NCBI RefSeq assembly: GCF_904067045.1
Contig: NZ_CAJFDC010000036.1
Location: 1,256,001-1,320,000, forward strand
Origin: Pseudomonas sp. FEN
GTDB taxonomy: Bacteria; Pseudomonadota; Gammaproteobacteria; Pseudomonadales; Pseudomonadaceae
DNA: 64,000 bases
Direction of reading: 5' to 3'
A model generated the notes under the pieces. That model saw only the letters and a list, made by a program, of their open reading frames with translations, did no database searches and was not told the origin of the DNA. Position numbers and translations under genes: made by a program. Positions 7,955-16,025 of the stretch are shown here, in pieces (the first letter of the stretch is position 1; each line of letters opens with the position of its first letter).

Positions 7955-9769
7955 ATGATCACGAGCACCACCCTTCCCCGCAGACCCCGCTGGCGCAGCC
8001 TGGCCCTGCTGTTCCTGTGCCTGGCGCCGCTGTTGTGGCCGCTGGAACACCTGGCCGAACGGTATTACCGTAACGAACTGATCAGCCAGAACCGCCAGAC
8101 CCTCGACCTGTATGTCGCCAACCTGTTGGGCACCCTGCACCGTTATGAGGTCCTGCCGCAGATCCTCGGCGACCTGCCGGCTCTGCGCAACGCGTTGGAA
8201 GAGCCAGGCCAAAGCCTGCGCCTGAACAATGCCAACAGCCTGCTGGAGAGCATCTGCGCCCAGACCGGCGCCGAAGTGATGTACCTGATGGACACCAACG
8301 GCAAGACCCTGGCGGCCTCCAACTGGGACAAACACGACAGTTTCGTCAATCGCAACTTTGCCTTCCGGCCCTACTTCACCGAAGCCATGGCCGGGCACCT
8401 GGGCCGCTTCTTCGGCCTCGGCACGACCTCGGGCAAGCGCGGCTACTTCTTTGCCGCGGCCGTGCGCGAAGGACAAAAGATCATTGGCGTGCTGGTGGTC
8501 AAGGTCGATCTGGACCGCACCGAAAGCCTGTGGGGCAAGACTCCGGAACAATTGATGATGACCGACCACAACGGCGTGGTCATTCTCACTTCGCACCCGC
8601 AATGGCGCTTTCGCTCGACCCGCGTGCTGAGCGAACAGGAACGCAACGCGATCACCGCCGTGCAACCTTACCCGACCCGCAATCCCCAGCCCTTGTACCT
8701 CAATCCCGATGCCTGGCTGACCCAGACCCAACAGATCGAGGAAACCGGCTGGAACGTGAGCATCCTCGCGCCACGGACCCTGGTCGACCGCCCGGTGCGC
8801 ACCGTCGTCGCGGTCGGCGGCGCCGCCCTGCTGGTGCTGATGCTGCTGCTCGGCCTGATGATGCAGCGCCGCCGCCATTACCTGGACCGGATCGCTTTCG
8901 AGGCCAAGGCCCGACGCGAGCTGGAAATGCGCGTCGCCGAACGCACCAGCGACCTGGAAGGCCTCAACCGGCGCCTCAAGCAGGAAGTGCTGGAACGCGA
9001 GCACGCCCAGCAGGAGCTGGTGCGTGCCCAGGATGATCTGGTCCAGGCCGGCAAGCTCTCGGCGCTGGGCACCATGTCGGCGAGCATCAGCCACGAGCTC
9101 AACCAGCCGCTGGCGGCGATCCGCAGCTACGCGGAAAACGCCGAGGTGCTGCTCGACCACCAGCGCACCGACGACGCCCGTGGCAACCTCAAGCTGATCA
9201 GCGAACTGACCGGGCGCATGGCCTCGATCATCGCCCACCTGCGCGCCTTCGCCCGCCGCGACCGGCATGCTCCGGAAAGCGTGGCCCTGCAACCAGCCCT
9301 GGACGATGCCCTGGCCTTGTTGGCCAAGCGCCGGCGGGCCATGGAAGTCGAACTGATCCGTGACTTGCCGGCGGCGACCCTATGGGTCCAGGCTGGTGAA
9401 ACCCGCTTGCGCCAGGTACTCGGCAATCTGCTGGCGAACGCCCTCGACGCGCTGACCGAAAAGGGCCCGCCGCGTAAACTCTGGTTGAGCGCGCAATCCA
9501 CCGAACAGGGCGTCAGCCTGACGATTCGCGACAATGGCCCAGGCTTCTGCCTCGAAGCCCTGGACCGCGCTGGCGAGCCGTTCTACACCACCAAGACACG
9601 AACCCAAGGACTGGGCCTGGGCCTGGCGATCTGCGATTCGCTGATGCGCGCCTTCGGCGGCGAGCTGTTGTTCGCCAACCACCGCGAAGGCGGTGCCTTG
9701 ATCACCCTGCGGATGCGCGCTGGCGCACCGGGGGTCAGCTTGCAACCACCCGAGGACTCGAGTGTATGA
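7955..9769 (+). CDS. dctB: C4-dicarboxylate transport sensor histidine kinase
   Basis: A 604-residue membrane histidine kinase. A transmembrane segment lies at about residues 15-33, a large periplasmic sensor (double-PAS/Cache type) covers about 35-285, and a second membrane helix lies at about 287-308. A coiled-coil linker precedes the dimerisation domain with His380 in SISHELNQPLAAI. The ATPase domain shows the N box (LGNLLANALDAL), G1 (IRDNGPGF) and G2 (GLGLGLAI). It should phosphorylate DctD in response to external succinate, fumarate or malate. The gene overlaps dctD by four bases. No strong ribosome site precedes the start. The transporter genes it would control are not in the window. 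Confidence 0.92.
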   Translation: MITSTTLPRRPRWRSLALLFLCLAPLLWPLEHLAERYYRNELISQNRQTLDLYVANLLGTLHRYEVLPQILGDLPALRNALEEPGQSLRLNNANSLLESICAQTGAEVMYLMDTNGKTLAASNWDKHDSFVNRNFAFRPYFTEAMAGHLGRFFGLGTTSGKRGYFFAAAVREGQKIIGVLVVKVDLDRTESLWGKTPEQLMMTDHNGVVILTSHPQWRFRSTRVLSEQERNAITAVQPYPTRNPQPLYLNPDAWLTQTQQIEETGWNVSILAPRTLVDRPVRTVVAVGGAALLVLMLLLGLMMQRRRHYLDRIAFEAKARRELEMRVAERTSDLEGLNRRLKQEVLEREHAQQELVRAQDDLVQAGKLSALGTMSASISHELNQPLAAIRSYAENAEVLLDHQRTDDARGNLKLISELTGRMASIIAHLRAFARRDRHAPESVALQPALDDALALLAKRRRAMEVELIRDLPAATLWVQAGETRLRQVLGNLLANALDALTEKGPPRKLWLSAQSTEQGVSLTIRDNGPGFCLEALDRAGEPFYTTKTRTQGLGLGLAICDSLMRAFGGELLFANHREGGALITLRMRAGAPGVSLQPPEDSSV

Positions 9770-11154
9770 AAATCGACCAGCAGATCCAGGTGGTACTGAT
9801 CGACGACGATCCCCACTTGCGCCAGGCCTTGAGCCAGACCCTGGACCTGGCCGGCCTGAAGATCCTCCCGCTGGCCGAAGCCCAGGGCCTGGCCGCGGAC
9901 ATCGAGCGCGACTGGCCGGGGGTGATTGTCAGCGACATTCGCATGCCGGGCATGGATGGCCTGGAGCTGCTCAAGGAACTGCATGCCCAGGACCCGGAGC
10001 TGCCGGTGCTGCTGATCACCGGTCACGGCGACGTGCCCCTGGCCGTGCAAGCCATGCGCGCCGGTGCCTATGACTTCCTGGAAAAACCCTTCGCCAGCGA
10101 TGCTTTACTCGACAGCGTGCGCCGGGCCCTGGCCCTGCGTCGCCTGGTGTTGGACAACCGCAGCCTGCGCCTGGCCCTGAGCGACCGCCAGGAACTCAGC
10201 GCACGCCTGGTCGGGCACTCGCCACTGATGCTGCGTCTGCGCGAACAGATCGGCGCCCTGGCGGCGACCCGGGCCGATGTATTGATCCTCGGCGAGACCG
10301 GCGCTGGCAAGGAAGTCGTGGCACGGGCACTGCACGACCTGTCGAACCGCCGCAACGGGCCTTTCGTGGCGATCAACGCCGGGGCCTTGGCCGAGTCGGT
10401 GGTGGAAAGCGAGCTGTTCGGCCACGAGCCGGGGGCTTTTACCGGAGCGCAGAAACGCCGGATCGGCAAGTTCGAATTCGCCAACGGCGGCACCCTGTTC
10501 CTCGACGAAATCGAAAGCATGAGCCTGGACGTGCAGGTCAAACTGCTGCGGCTGTTGCAGGAACGGGTGGTCGAACGTCTTGGCGGCAACCAGCAGATTC
10601 CCCTGGATATCCGTGTGATCGCCGCGACCAAGGAGGACCTGCGCCAGGCGGCCGACCAGGGACGCTTCCGCGCCGACCTGTATTACCGCCTGAACGTCGC
10701 GCCGCTGCGGATTCCGCCGTTGCGCGAACGCGGCGAAGACGCCCTGATCCTGTTCCAGCACTTCGCCGACGAAGCCAGCGCCCGCCACGGTCTACCAGCG
10801 CATACCCTGCAACCGACGCAGCGCGGCCTGCTGTTGCGGCATACCTGGCCGGGCAATGTGCGTGAACTGCAAAATGCCGCGGAGCGCTTCGCCCTTGGCC
10901 TGGAACTGGCCCTGGACAACACCCCCGGGAACCTCGATGCGAACATTGCCGGCGACCCGGGCACGAGCTTGAGCGAGCAGGTGGAGCACTTCGAGAAATC
11001 CCTGATCGCCGCCGAACTGGCGCGCTCCCACGGCTCGCTGCGCAGCCTTGCCGAAGCCCTGGGCATTCCGCGCAAGACCCTGCACGACAAGCTGCGCAAA
11101 CACGGTTTGAGCTTTGACAGCGTCGGCACCGCCGCCAGCGACGAGCTCGAATGA
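9766..11154 (+). CDS. dctD: C4-dicarboxylate sigma-54-dependent response regulator
   Basis: A 462-residue NtrC-family activator. The receiver domain (about 1-125) carries the acidic pocket at 13-15 and phospho-acceptor Asp57 (SDIRMPGMDG). The AAA+ domain (about 145-380) has Walker A at 176-182 (GETGAGK) and the sigma-54 contact loop GAFTGA at 223-228. A Fis-type helix-turn-helix closes the protein (LAEALGIPRKTLHDKLRK). It should activate sigma-54 promoters of dicarboxylate transporter genes located elsewhere. It is translationally coupled to dctB. Confidence 0.94.
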   Translation: MKIDQQIQVVLIDDDPHLRQALSQTLDLAGLKILPLAEAQGLAADIERDWPGVIVSDIRMPGMDGLELLKELHAQDPELPVLLITGHGDVPLAVQAMRAGAYDFLEKPFASDALLDSVRRALALRRLVLDNRSLRLALSDRQELSARLVGHSPLMLRLREQIGALAATRADVLILGETGAGKEVVARALHDLSNRRNGPFVAINAGALAESVVESELFGHEPGAFTGAQKRRIGKFEFANGGTLFLDEIESMSLDVQVKLLRLLQERVVERLGGNQQIPLDIRVIAATKEDLRQAADQGRFRADLYYRLNVAPLRIPPLRERGEDALILFQHFADEASARHGLPAHTLQPTQRGLLLRHTWPGNVRELQNAAERFALGLELALDNTPGNLDANIAGDPGTSLSEQVEHFEKSLIAAELARSHGSLRSLAEALGIPRKTLHDKLRKHGLSFDSVGTAASDELE

Positions 11155-11176
11155 ATCACATCCAAGAGGTCAGTGC

Positions 11177-11632
11177 ATGAACCGCGACAGTCGTTACCTG
11201 GAATCCATCCTCCATCACGACATTCCGCTTACCCGCGACATGGGCCTGAAGGTCCTCGACTGGCAGGCCGGGCAGTTGCGCCTGCACTTGCCGCTGGAGC
11301 CCAACGTCAACCACAAGAGCACCATGTTCGGTGGCAGTCTTTACTGCGGCGCGGTACTGGCCGGCTGGGGCTGGTTGCATTTGAGCCTACGCGAGGCCGG
11401 CATCACCGAGGGACATATCGTGATCCAGGAAGGCCGGATCGATTATCCGTTGCCGGTAACGGGAGATGCCCAGGCGATCTGCGACGCGCCGCAGGAGAAG
11501 GTCTGGCAAAAATTTCTGGCGACCTACCAGCGTTATGGACGGGCGCGGCTGACGCTTGAGACGCGGGTGGTGAATGTGGGCAGCGAGGACGCGGCGGTGC
11601 GCTTCAGCGGGCAGTACGTGTTGCACCGCTGA
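11177..11632 (+). CDS. YiiD C-terminal-type thioesterase (hotdog fold)
   Basis: A 151-residue single-domain protein of the YiiD C-terminal family, predicted hotdog-fold thioesterase. The N-terminal acetyltransferase half found in E. coli YiiD is absent. Recognisable features are the NVNHKSTMFGGSLYCGA stretch and a long central helix. The start at 11177 has AAGAGGT at good spacing; an earlier in-frame start would overlap dctD by 40 bases and is not needed. It lies 22 bases after dctD and may be read from the same transcript, though no functional link is known. The substrate is unknown. Confidence 0.75.
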   Translation: MNRDSRYLESILHHDIPLTRDMGLKVLDWQAGQLRLHLPLEPNVNHKSTMFGGSLYCGAVLAGWGWLHLSLREAGITEGHIVIQEGRIDYPLPVTGDAQAICDAPQEKVWQKFLATYQRYGRARLTLETRVVNVGSEDAAVRFSGQYVLHR

Positions 11633-11680
11633 CAGGAAGAACAGGGCTGCCTCCCTTGACCTTGCGGCGCCTGCCCCAGC

Positions 11681-11780
11681 GTCTTCGCGAGCAAGCTCCG
11701 CTCCCACAGGATCTGAGTCGCGCGATCCTTCGTGCTCGACGCAAAATCCAATGTGGGAGCGGAGCTTGCCCGCGAAGAGG
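11681..11780. repeat. REP-type inverted repeat pair
   Basis: CTTCGCGAGCAAGCTCCGCT near 11683 is mirrored by AGCGGAGCTTGCCCGCGAAG near 11758, with about 50 bases between. It is the GTGGGAGCGGAGCTTG form of the window's REP family and lies between convergent genes (the thioesterase and cysQ), where it could also act as a bidirectional terminator. Confidence 0.75.
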
Positions 11781-11803
11781 CCCTGAAGACCACCAACCAA
11801 TCT

Positions 11804-12649
11804 CTAGGGGGTTCGCAGCCAGTCCGGCAATTGCCCGCGCCATTGCGCCTTGGCCGGCAAGGCCAGGAAAAACGGATTGAGCAATGACTCCCGCGGCGGA
11901 TAGCTGAAGCACTCGCCGCTCAACTCCAGCACCTCGCCACCCGCGCCCTCCAGCACGCCCTGGGCCGCCGCCGTATCCCACTGCGAAGTCGGCGCCAGGC
12001 GCGGGTAGAAGTCCGCCGCGCCTTCGGCCAGCAAGCAGAACTTCAGTGAACTGCCGATATTCGCCAAGGCCAGTTCGCCAAGGCTGGCGCTCAACCCCGC
12101 CAACAACTTCTCCTGCTCCGGGCTCGAATGCCGGCGACTGGCGACAACGGTAAACGCCTCTCCCGCCGCCGGCACTTCACGGACCCGGATCGGCTGCGGC
12201 GCCGCGTCGGCTTCCGCGCGCCAGGCGCCCAAGCCGGCACCGCCGAAATAGCAGCGACCATTGGTCGGCATCGACACCACACCGAACACCACCCGGCCCT
12301 GCTCGATCAAGGCGATATTCACGGTGAACTCCTCGCTGCCGGCAATGAACTCCTTGGTCCCATCCAGCGGGTCCACCAGCCACCAACGCCGCCAACCGGC
12401 GCGCACCGCCTGGGCAATATCGGCATCCTCTTCGGACAACACCGGGATACTCGGGTCCAGGGCCGTCAAACCATCGAGGATCAGGTGATGGGCGGCGATA
12501 TCGGCGGCGGTCACCGGCGAGGCGTCGGCCTTGTCCATGACCTGCACGTTGGCCCGCCAAAACGGCAGGATGACTTCGCCGGCCCGGCGCGCCAGGTCGA
12601 TCACCGGGGCCAGGTACGGGTGCGGCAGATTCGAAAAAAACTCACTCAC
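11804..12649 (-). CDS. cysQ: 3'(2'),5'-bisphosphate nucleotidase
   Basis: A 281-residue inositol-monophosphatase-superfamily enzyme that removes the 3' phosphate from PAP, the by-product of sulfate assimilation. The metal-binding motifs are present: SEEDAD at about 72-77 and DPLDGTKEF at 93-101. The C-terminal metal Asp is in PTSQWDTAAAQGVLEGAGG. It overlaps nudE by four bases, and both run on the minus strand, giving a nudE-cysQ operon as in other pseudomonads. Confidence 0.92.
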   Translation of the reverse strand: MSEFFSNLPHPYLAPVIDLARRAGEVILPFWRANVQVMDKADASPVTAADIAAHHLILDGLTALDPSIPVLSEEDADIAQAVRAGWRRWWLVDPLDGTKEFIAGSEEFTVNIALIEQGRVVFGVVSMPTNGRCYFGGAGLGAWRAEADAAPQPIRVREVPAAGEAFTVVASRRHSSPEQEKLLAGLSASLGELALANIGSSLKFCLLAEGAADFYPRLAPTSQWDTAAAQGVLEGAGGEVLELSGECFSYPPRESLLNPFFLALPAKAQWRGQLPDWLRTP

Positions 12650-13212
12650 GATTGAAAGACTCCACGCTGGGTCAACAGATCTCGCGCCAGATACAACGCG
12701 GCCAGGGCACGCCCTTCGCTGAACTGCGGGTTCTGCACCAGGCCGGTCAATTCCCGCAGATTGACGCGTTCGACCCGCATCGGCTCCGGCTCGTCGCCTT
12801 CCAGGCGCTCCTCATACAGATCGGTGGCCAGGACCACCTGGATCTTCTGGCTCATATAGCCGGGCGACAAGGACAGCTCGGTCAGGTGCTCCAGTTGCCG
12901 CGCGCCATAACCCGCCTCCTCCTTGAGCTCGCGCTCGGCCGCCGCCAGCACGTCCTCGCCCGGCTCGATCAGGCCCTTGGGCAGGGACAGCTCGTATTCG
13001 TCGGTGCCGCCGCAATACTCTTCCACCAGCAGGGCATGCTCGGCATCGATCATCGCCACGATCATCACCGCACCATAACCCGCACCCCGGCCGACCAGAC
13101 GCTCGTAGGTCCGCTCAACGCCGTTGGAAAAGCGCAGTTGCACTTCCTCGACACGGAACAAACGACTACTGGCGACAATCTCGCGGGCGAGGACGGTGGG
13201 TTTCTGGCGCAT
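12646..13212 (-). CDS. nudE: ADP compounds hydrolase, Nudix family
   Basis: A 188-residue Nudix hydrolase acting on ADP-ribose, NADH and diadenosine polyphosphates in related bacteria. The Nudix box runs from Gly80 to about residue 102 (GLIEPGEDVLAAAERELKEE), with the REL-EE core intact. The start at 13212 is preceded by AGGAG; a longer frame to 13311 would run into the promoter area of the divergent yrfG gene. It is the first gene of the nudE-cysQ unit. Confidence 0.9.
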   Translation of the reverse strand: MRQKPTVLAREIVASSRLFRVEEVQLRFSNGVERTYERLVGRGAGYGAVMIVAMIDAEHALLVEEYCGGTDEYELSLPKGLIEPGEDVLAAAERELKEEAGYGARQLEHLTELSLSPGYMSQKIQVVLATDLYEERLEGDEPEPMRVERVNLRELTGLVQNPQFSEGRALAALYLARDLLTQRGVFQS

Positions 13213-13301
13213 GGGGCGGCTCCTGAGCATGAACGGGTTACTATACCGTGGCTTTCCGATTGTCTGTGTCGGATATCTTTCTACCGTTCGAGAAGTTTCC
13301 C

Positions 13302-13967
13302 ATGCCTTCATTGCCCTGGCGCGACATCGATACCGTTCTGCTGGATATGGACGGCACCCTGCTGGACCTGCACTACGACAACCACTTCTGGATGGAGCAC
13401 CTGCCCCGCAGGTATGCCGAGTTGCATGGCGTCAGCCGGGAACTGGCCGAGCAGGAACTGATGCCGTTGTTCAAGAACCATGCGGGCCAGTTGAAATGGT
13501 ACTGCCTGGACTTCTGGAGCACCGAGTTGAAGTTGCCGGTGCGTGAGCTGAAGCTGGAGACAGCCCATCTGATTGCCCTGCGCCCGGATGCCGATACCTT
13601 TCTGGCGGCCATCCGCCAGGCCGGCAAGCGGGTCATCCTGATCACCAACGCCCACCGCGACTCCCTGTCGTTGAAGCTGGAGCGGATCGAATTGTCGCCG
13701 TATTTCGAACGCATGATCAGTTCTCATGACTACGGCTTCGCCAAGGAAGACCCGCAGTTCTGGGATGCCTTGCAGGCCGATATCGGCTTCGACCCGGCCC
13801 GCAGCCTGTTTATCGACGACACCTTGCCGATCCTGCGCAGTGCCCGGCGTTTTGGCCTGGCGCATCTGCTCGCGGTCAGCGAACCGGACAGTCGCAAGGG
13901 GCCCAAGGACACTGAAGAATTCGAAGCCGCCGACGATTACCGGAGCTTGCTCAACGGCCTGGAGTAA
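13302..13967 (+). CDS. yrfG: GMP/IMP nucleotidase, HAD family
   Basis: A 221-residue HAD phosphatase with motif I LLDMDGTLLDLHYD near residue 12, motif II ILITNAH, and the motif III/IV region KEDPQFW followed by LFIDDTLPIL. Relatives dephosphorylate GMP and IMP. It is divergent from nudE with a 90-base shared promoter gap. The ATG at 13302 begins at the start of the fold; an earlier start at 13248 would add 18 residues without homology. Confidence 0.88.
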   Translation: MPSLPWRDIDTVLLDMDGTLLDLHYDNHFWMEHLPRRYAELHGVSRELAEQELMPLFKNHAGQLKWYCLDFWSTELKLPVRELKLETAHLIALRPDADTFLAAIRQAGKRVILITNAHRDSLSLKLERIELSPYFERMISSHDYGFAKEDPQFWDALQADIGFDPARSLFIDDTLPILRSARRFGLAHLLAVSEPDSRKGPKDTEEFEAADDYRSLLNGLE

Positions 13968-14201
13968 GGCCGTTTTCAAAAGCACCGCACACTTTCTGGA
14001 CACCGTCGCCCCCCAGTCAACACGCCCCCTGTGGAAGCCCTGGAGCCTGGCATCGCCCTCACGGCCGCAATCGCCAGCAAGCCGGCCTACATCAAGATGC
14101 GAAAGATTTGATCGGTGACGTCCGGCCAGGTTCCGATCCCCCACCAACAAGGATGGTCCAGGCGCGCTAGAATCCACGGCTGCACAGCCCGCGGAGCGAC
14201 G

Positions 14202-15074
14202 ATGGACATCAAACAGCTGAAATTCCTGATTGCCCTGGACGAAACCCGGCACTTCGGCCAGGCGGCGGCGCGCTGCCATATCACCCAGCCAACGCTGTCG
14301 ATGCGTCTGCGCAGCCTGGAAGAGGAACTCGAGCTGCAACTGGTCAACCGCGGCCAGCGTTTCGAAGGCTTCACCGCGCCTGGCGAACGGGTGCTGGCCT
14401 GGGCCCGTACCGTGCTGGCGGCCTACGACGGCTTGCAGGCCGAAGCCGCCGCTTGTCGCGGCAATCTGGTCGGCACCCTGCGCCTGGGCGTGGTGCCGTT
14501 GTCCAGCTTCGATCCGGTGCAACTGATGCAACGCCTGCATCGCGAACACCCGAACCTGCGCTTCGAACTCTCGTCCTTGAGCTCCGAGCAGATCCTCGAG
14601 CAACTGGCGAGCAACCGCCTGGACCTCGCCGTGTCCTACCTGGAGCGCCTGGACACCGAGCGCTTCGAGGCCCTGGCCCTGGACGAAACCAGCATGGGCC
14701 TGCTCTACGACCAGCGCTTCTTCAGCTTCGGCGAGCCCCCCCTGAGCTGGGAGGCGCTGATCGAACTGCCCCTGGGCATGCTCACCAGCGGCATGCACTT
14801 TCGCCAGTCCATCGATCACAACTTCCACAGCCGCGGCCTGACCCCACGACCGCTGCTGCAAACCGATGCCGTTCATCAACTGCTGCAAGCCGTCCACGGC
14901 GGCCTGTGCTGCGCCATCATGCCGTTGCATGGCGGTCTTGAGGGCCTCACCGAGCATCTGCGCCTGCAACCCATCGCCGACGCCCGGACCCTGGCCCGAC
15001 TCGGCCTGATCATGCGCCGTGGCGCGCCGCGCTCGGCATTGGCGGAAGCCTGTTTCGCCTTGTATCAGCAATGA
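14202..15074 (+). CDS. LysR-family transcriptional regulator
   Basis: A 290-residue LTTR with an N-terminal winged helix-turn-helix (FGQAAARCHITQPTLSMRLR) and a C-terminal periplasmic-binding-like effector domain. The ATG at 14202 has GGAG upstream. It lies just upstream of fdhD and the molybdopterin oxidoreductase on the same strand, an arrangement kept in other pseudomonads. It is therefore the likely regulator of those genes. The effector is unknown. The 234-base gap before it holds no recognisable gene. Confidence 0.85.
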   Translation: MDIKQLKFLIALDETRHFGQAAARCHITQPTLSMRLRSLEEELELQLVNRGQRFEGFTAPGERVLAWARTVLAAYDGLQAEAAACRGNLVGTLRLGVVPLSSFDPVQLMQRLHREHPNLRFELSSLSSEQILEQLASNRLDLAVSYLERLDTERFEALALDETSMGLLYDQRFFSFGEPPLSWEALIELPLGMLTSGMHFRQSIDHNFHSRGLTPRPLLQTDAVHQLLQAVHGGLCCAIMPLHGGLEGLTEHLRLQPIADARTLARLGLIMRRGAPRSALAEACFALYQQ

Positions 15075-15121
15075 TCAGATGAGACTTGATCGACGCGCTC
15101 TATCGGCACATCAGTACTAGC

Positions 15122-15152
15122 GATTAGACGCGACCCTTTGTCGCGCCTAATC
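15122..15152. promoter_or_regulatory. Inverted repeat between the LysR gene and fdhD
   Basis: GATTAGACGCGAC (15122-15134) and GTCGCGCCTAATC (15140-15152) form 13-base arms with one mismatch around a 5-base loop. No T-run follows, so it is not a classical intrinsic terminator. Its place just upstream of fdhD suggests an operator or an mRNA hairpin. It also covers the TTG at 15138 that would begin a longer fdhD frame, which argues against that start. Confidence 0.5.
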
Positions 15153-15176
15153 TTGACACTGGATACTCCGCCGGTA

Positions 15177-16025
15177 ATGCCCCCCATGAACCCCAAGGAT
15201 CCGGTCTGCGCGCTGCCTGCCACCTCGACGGCCGCGCCCGCCGCCAGCCAGAATTACCAGTACAGTGACCTCGGGCGCAGCGAAAGCGCCGAGACGGCAC
15301 TTGCCGAAGAAGTGGCCCTGGCGATCGCCTACAACGGCATCAGCCAAGCGGTGATGCTGGTCACGCCCACGGACCTGGAAGACTTTATCGTCGGTTTCAG
15401 CATTGGCAGCGGCATCATTGCCGACGCCTCGGAAATCTACGACCTGAAACTCAGCGGCAACGGCTCGGCCCAGTATGCCCAGGTGGAAATCGCCAGTCGT
15501 GCCTTCTGGAACCTCAAGCAGCAACGCCGCCAATTGGCCGGGACCAGCGGCTGCGGCCTGTGCGGCGTGGAAGCGCTGGAGCAGGCGCTGCCCGAACTCA
15601 AGGTACTGCCCGGCGCGCCTCTGCCGCCGGTTGCCTGGCTCGATGACCTGCGCCAGCGCATCAGTGCGTTCCAGCCCCTGGGGCAATATTCCGGGGCCGT
15701 GCACGCCGCCCTGTTCATGAACGACCAGGGCGAACTGCTGCTGGGCCGTGAAGACATCGGCCGCCATAACGCCCTGGACAAGTTGATCGGCGCGCTGATC
15801 CGCCAGAACATCCCGACCCGCGGCGGCCTGGCAATTGTCACCAGCCGCTGCAGCCTCGAATTGATCCAGAAAGTCCTGCGCGCCGGCATCCAGACTCTGG
15901 TCAGCCTGTCATCGCCCACCGGCCTGGCCCTGCAATGGGCGCGCCGACACAACCTCAATCTCATCCACCTGCCGCAAAAGAATGCGCCGCGGGTCTATAG
16001 CCCTGCGATGGAGAAACCCGCGTGA
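15177..16025 (+). CDS. fdhD: Formate dehydrogenase accessory sulfurtransferase
   Basis: A 282-residue FdhD-family protein. In E. coli it transfers sulfur from IscS to the molybdenum cofactor of formate dehydrogenases. The catalytic CxxC is present as Cys126 and Cys129 (SGCGLCG), and FVGFSIGSGI-like and GREDIGRHNALDK motifs follow. The start is uncertain: ATG at 15177 or 15186 are both possible and neither has a strong ribosome site. The stop overlaps the GTG start of the oxidoreductase, so its likely client enzyme is translationally coupled. Confidence 0.9.
   Translation: MPPMNPKDPVCALPATSTAAPAASQNYQYSDLGRSESAETALAEEVALAIAYNGISQAVMLVTPTDLEDFIVGFSIGSGIIADASEIYDLKLSGNGSAQYAQVEIASRAFWNLKQQRRQLAGTSGCGLCGVEALEQALPELKVLPGAPLPPVAWLDDLRQRISAFQPLGQYSGAVHAALFMNDQGELLLGREDIGRHNALDKLIGALIRQNIPTRGGLAIVTSRCSLELIQKVLRAGIQTLVSLSSPTGLALQWARRHNLNLIHLPQKNAPRVYSPAMEKPA

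Noticed and set aside
11114..11176. Longer thioesterase frame overlapping dctD
   Set aside because: It would overlap dctD by about 40 bases. ATG 11177 has a good ribosome site and begins at the domain.
15138..15176. Longer fdhD starting at TTG 15138
   Set aside because: The TTG lies in the loop and arm of a strong inverted repeat, lacks a ribosome site and adds residues outside the FdhD fold.
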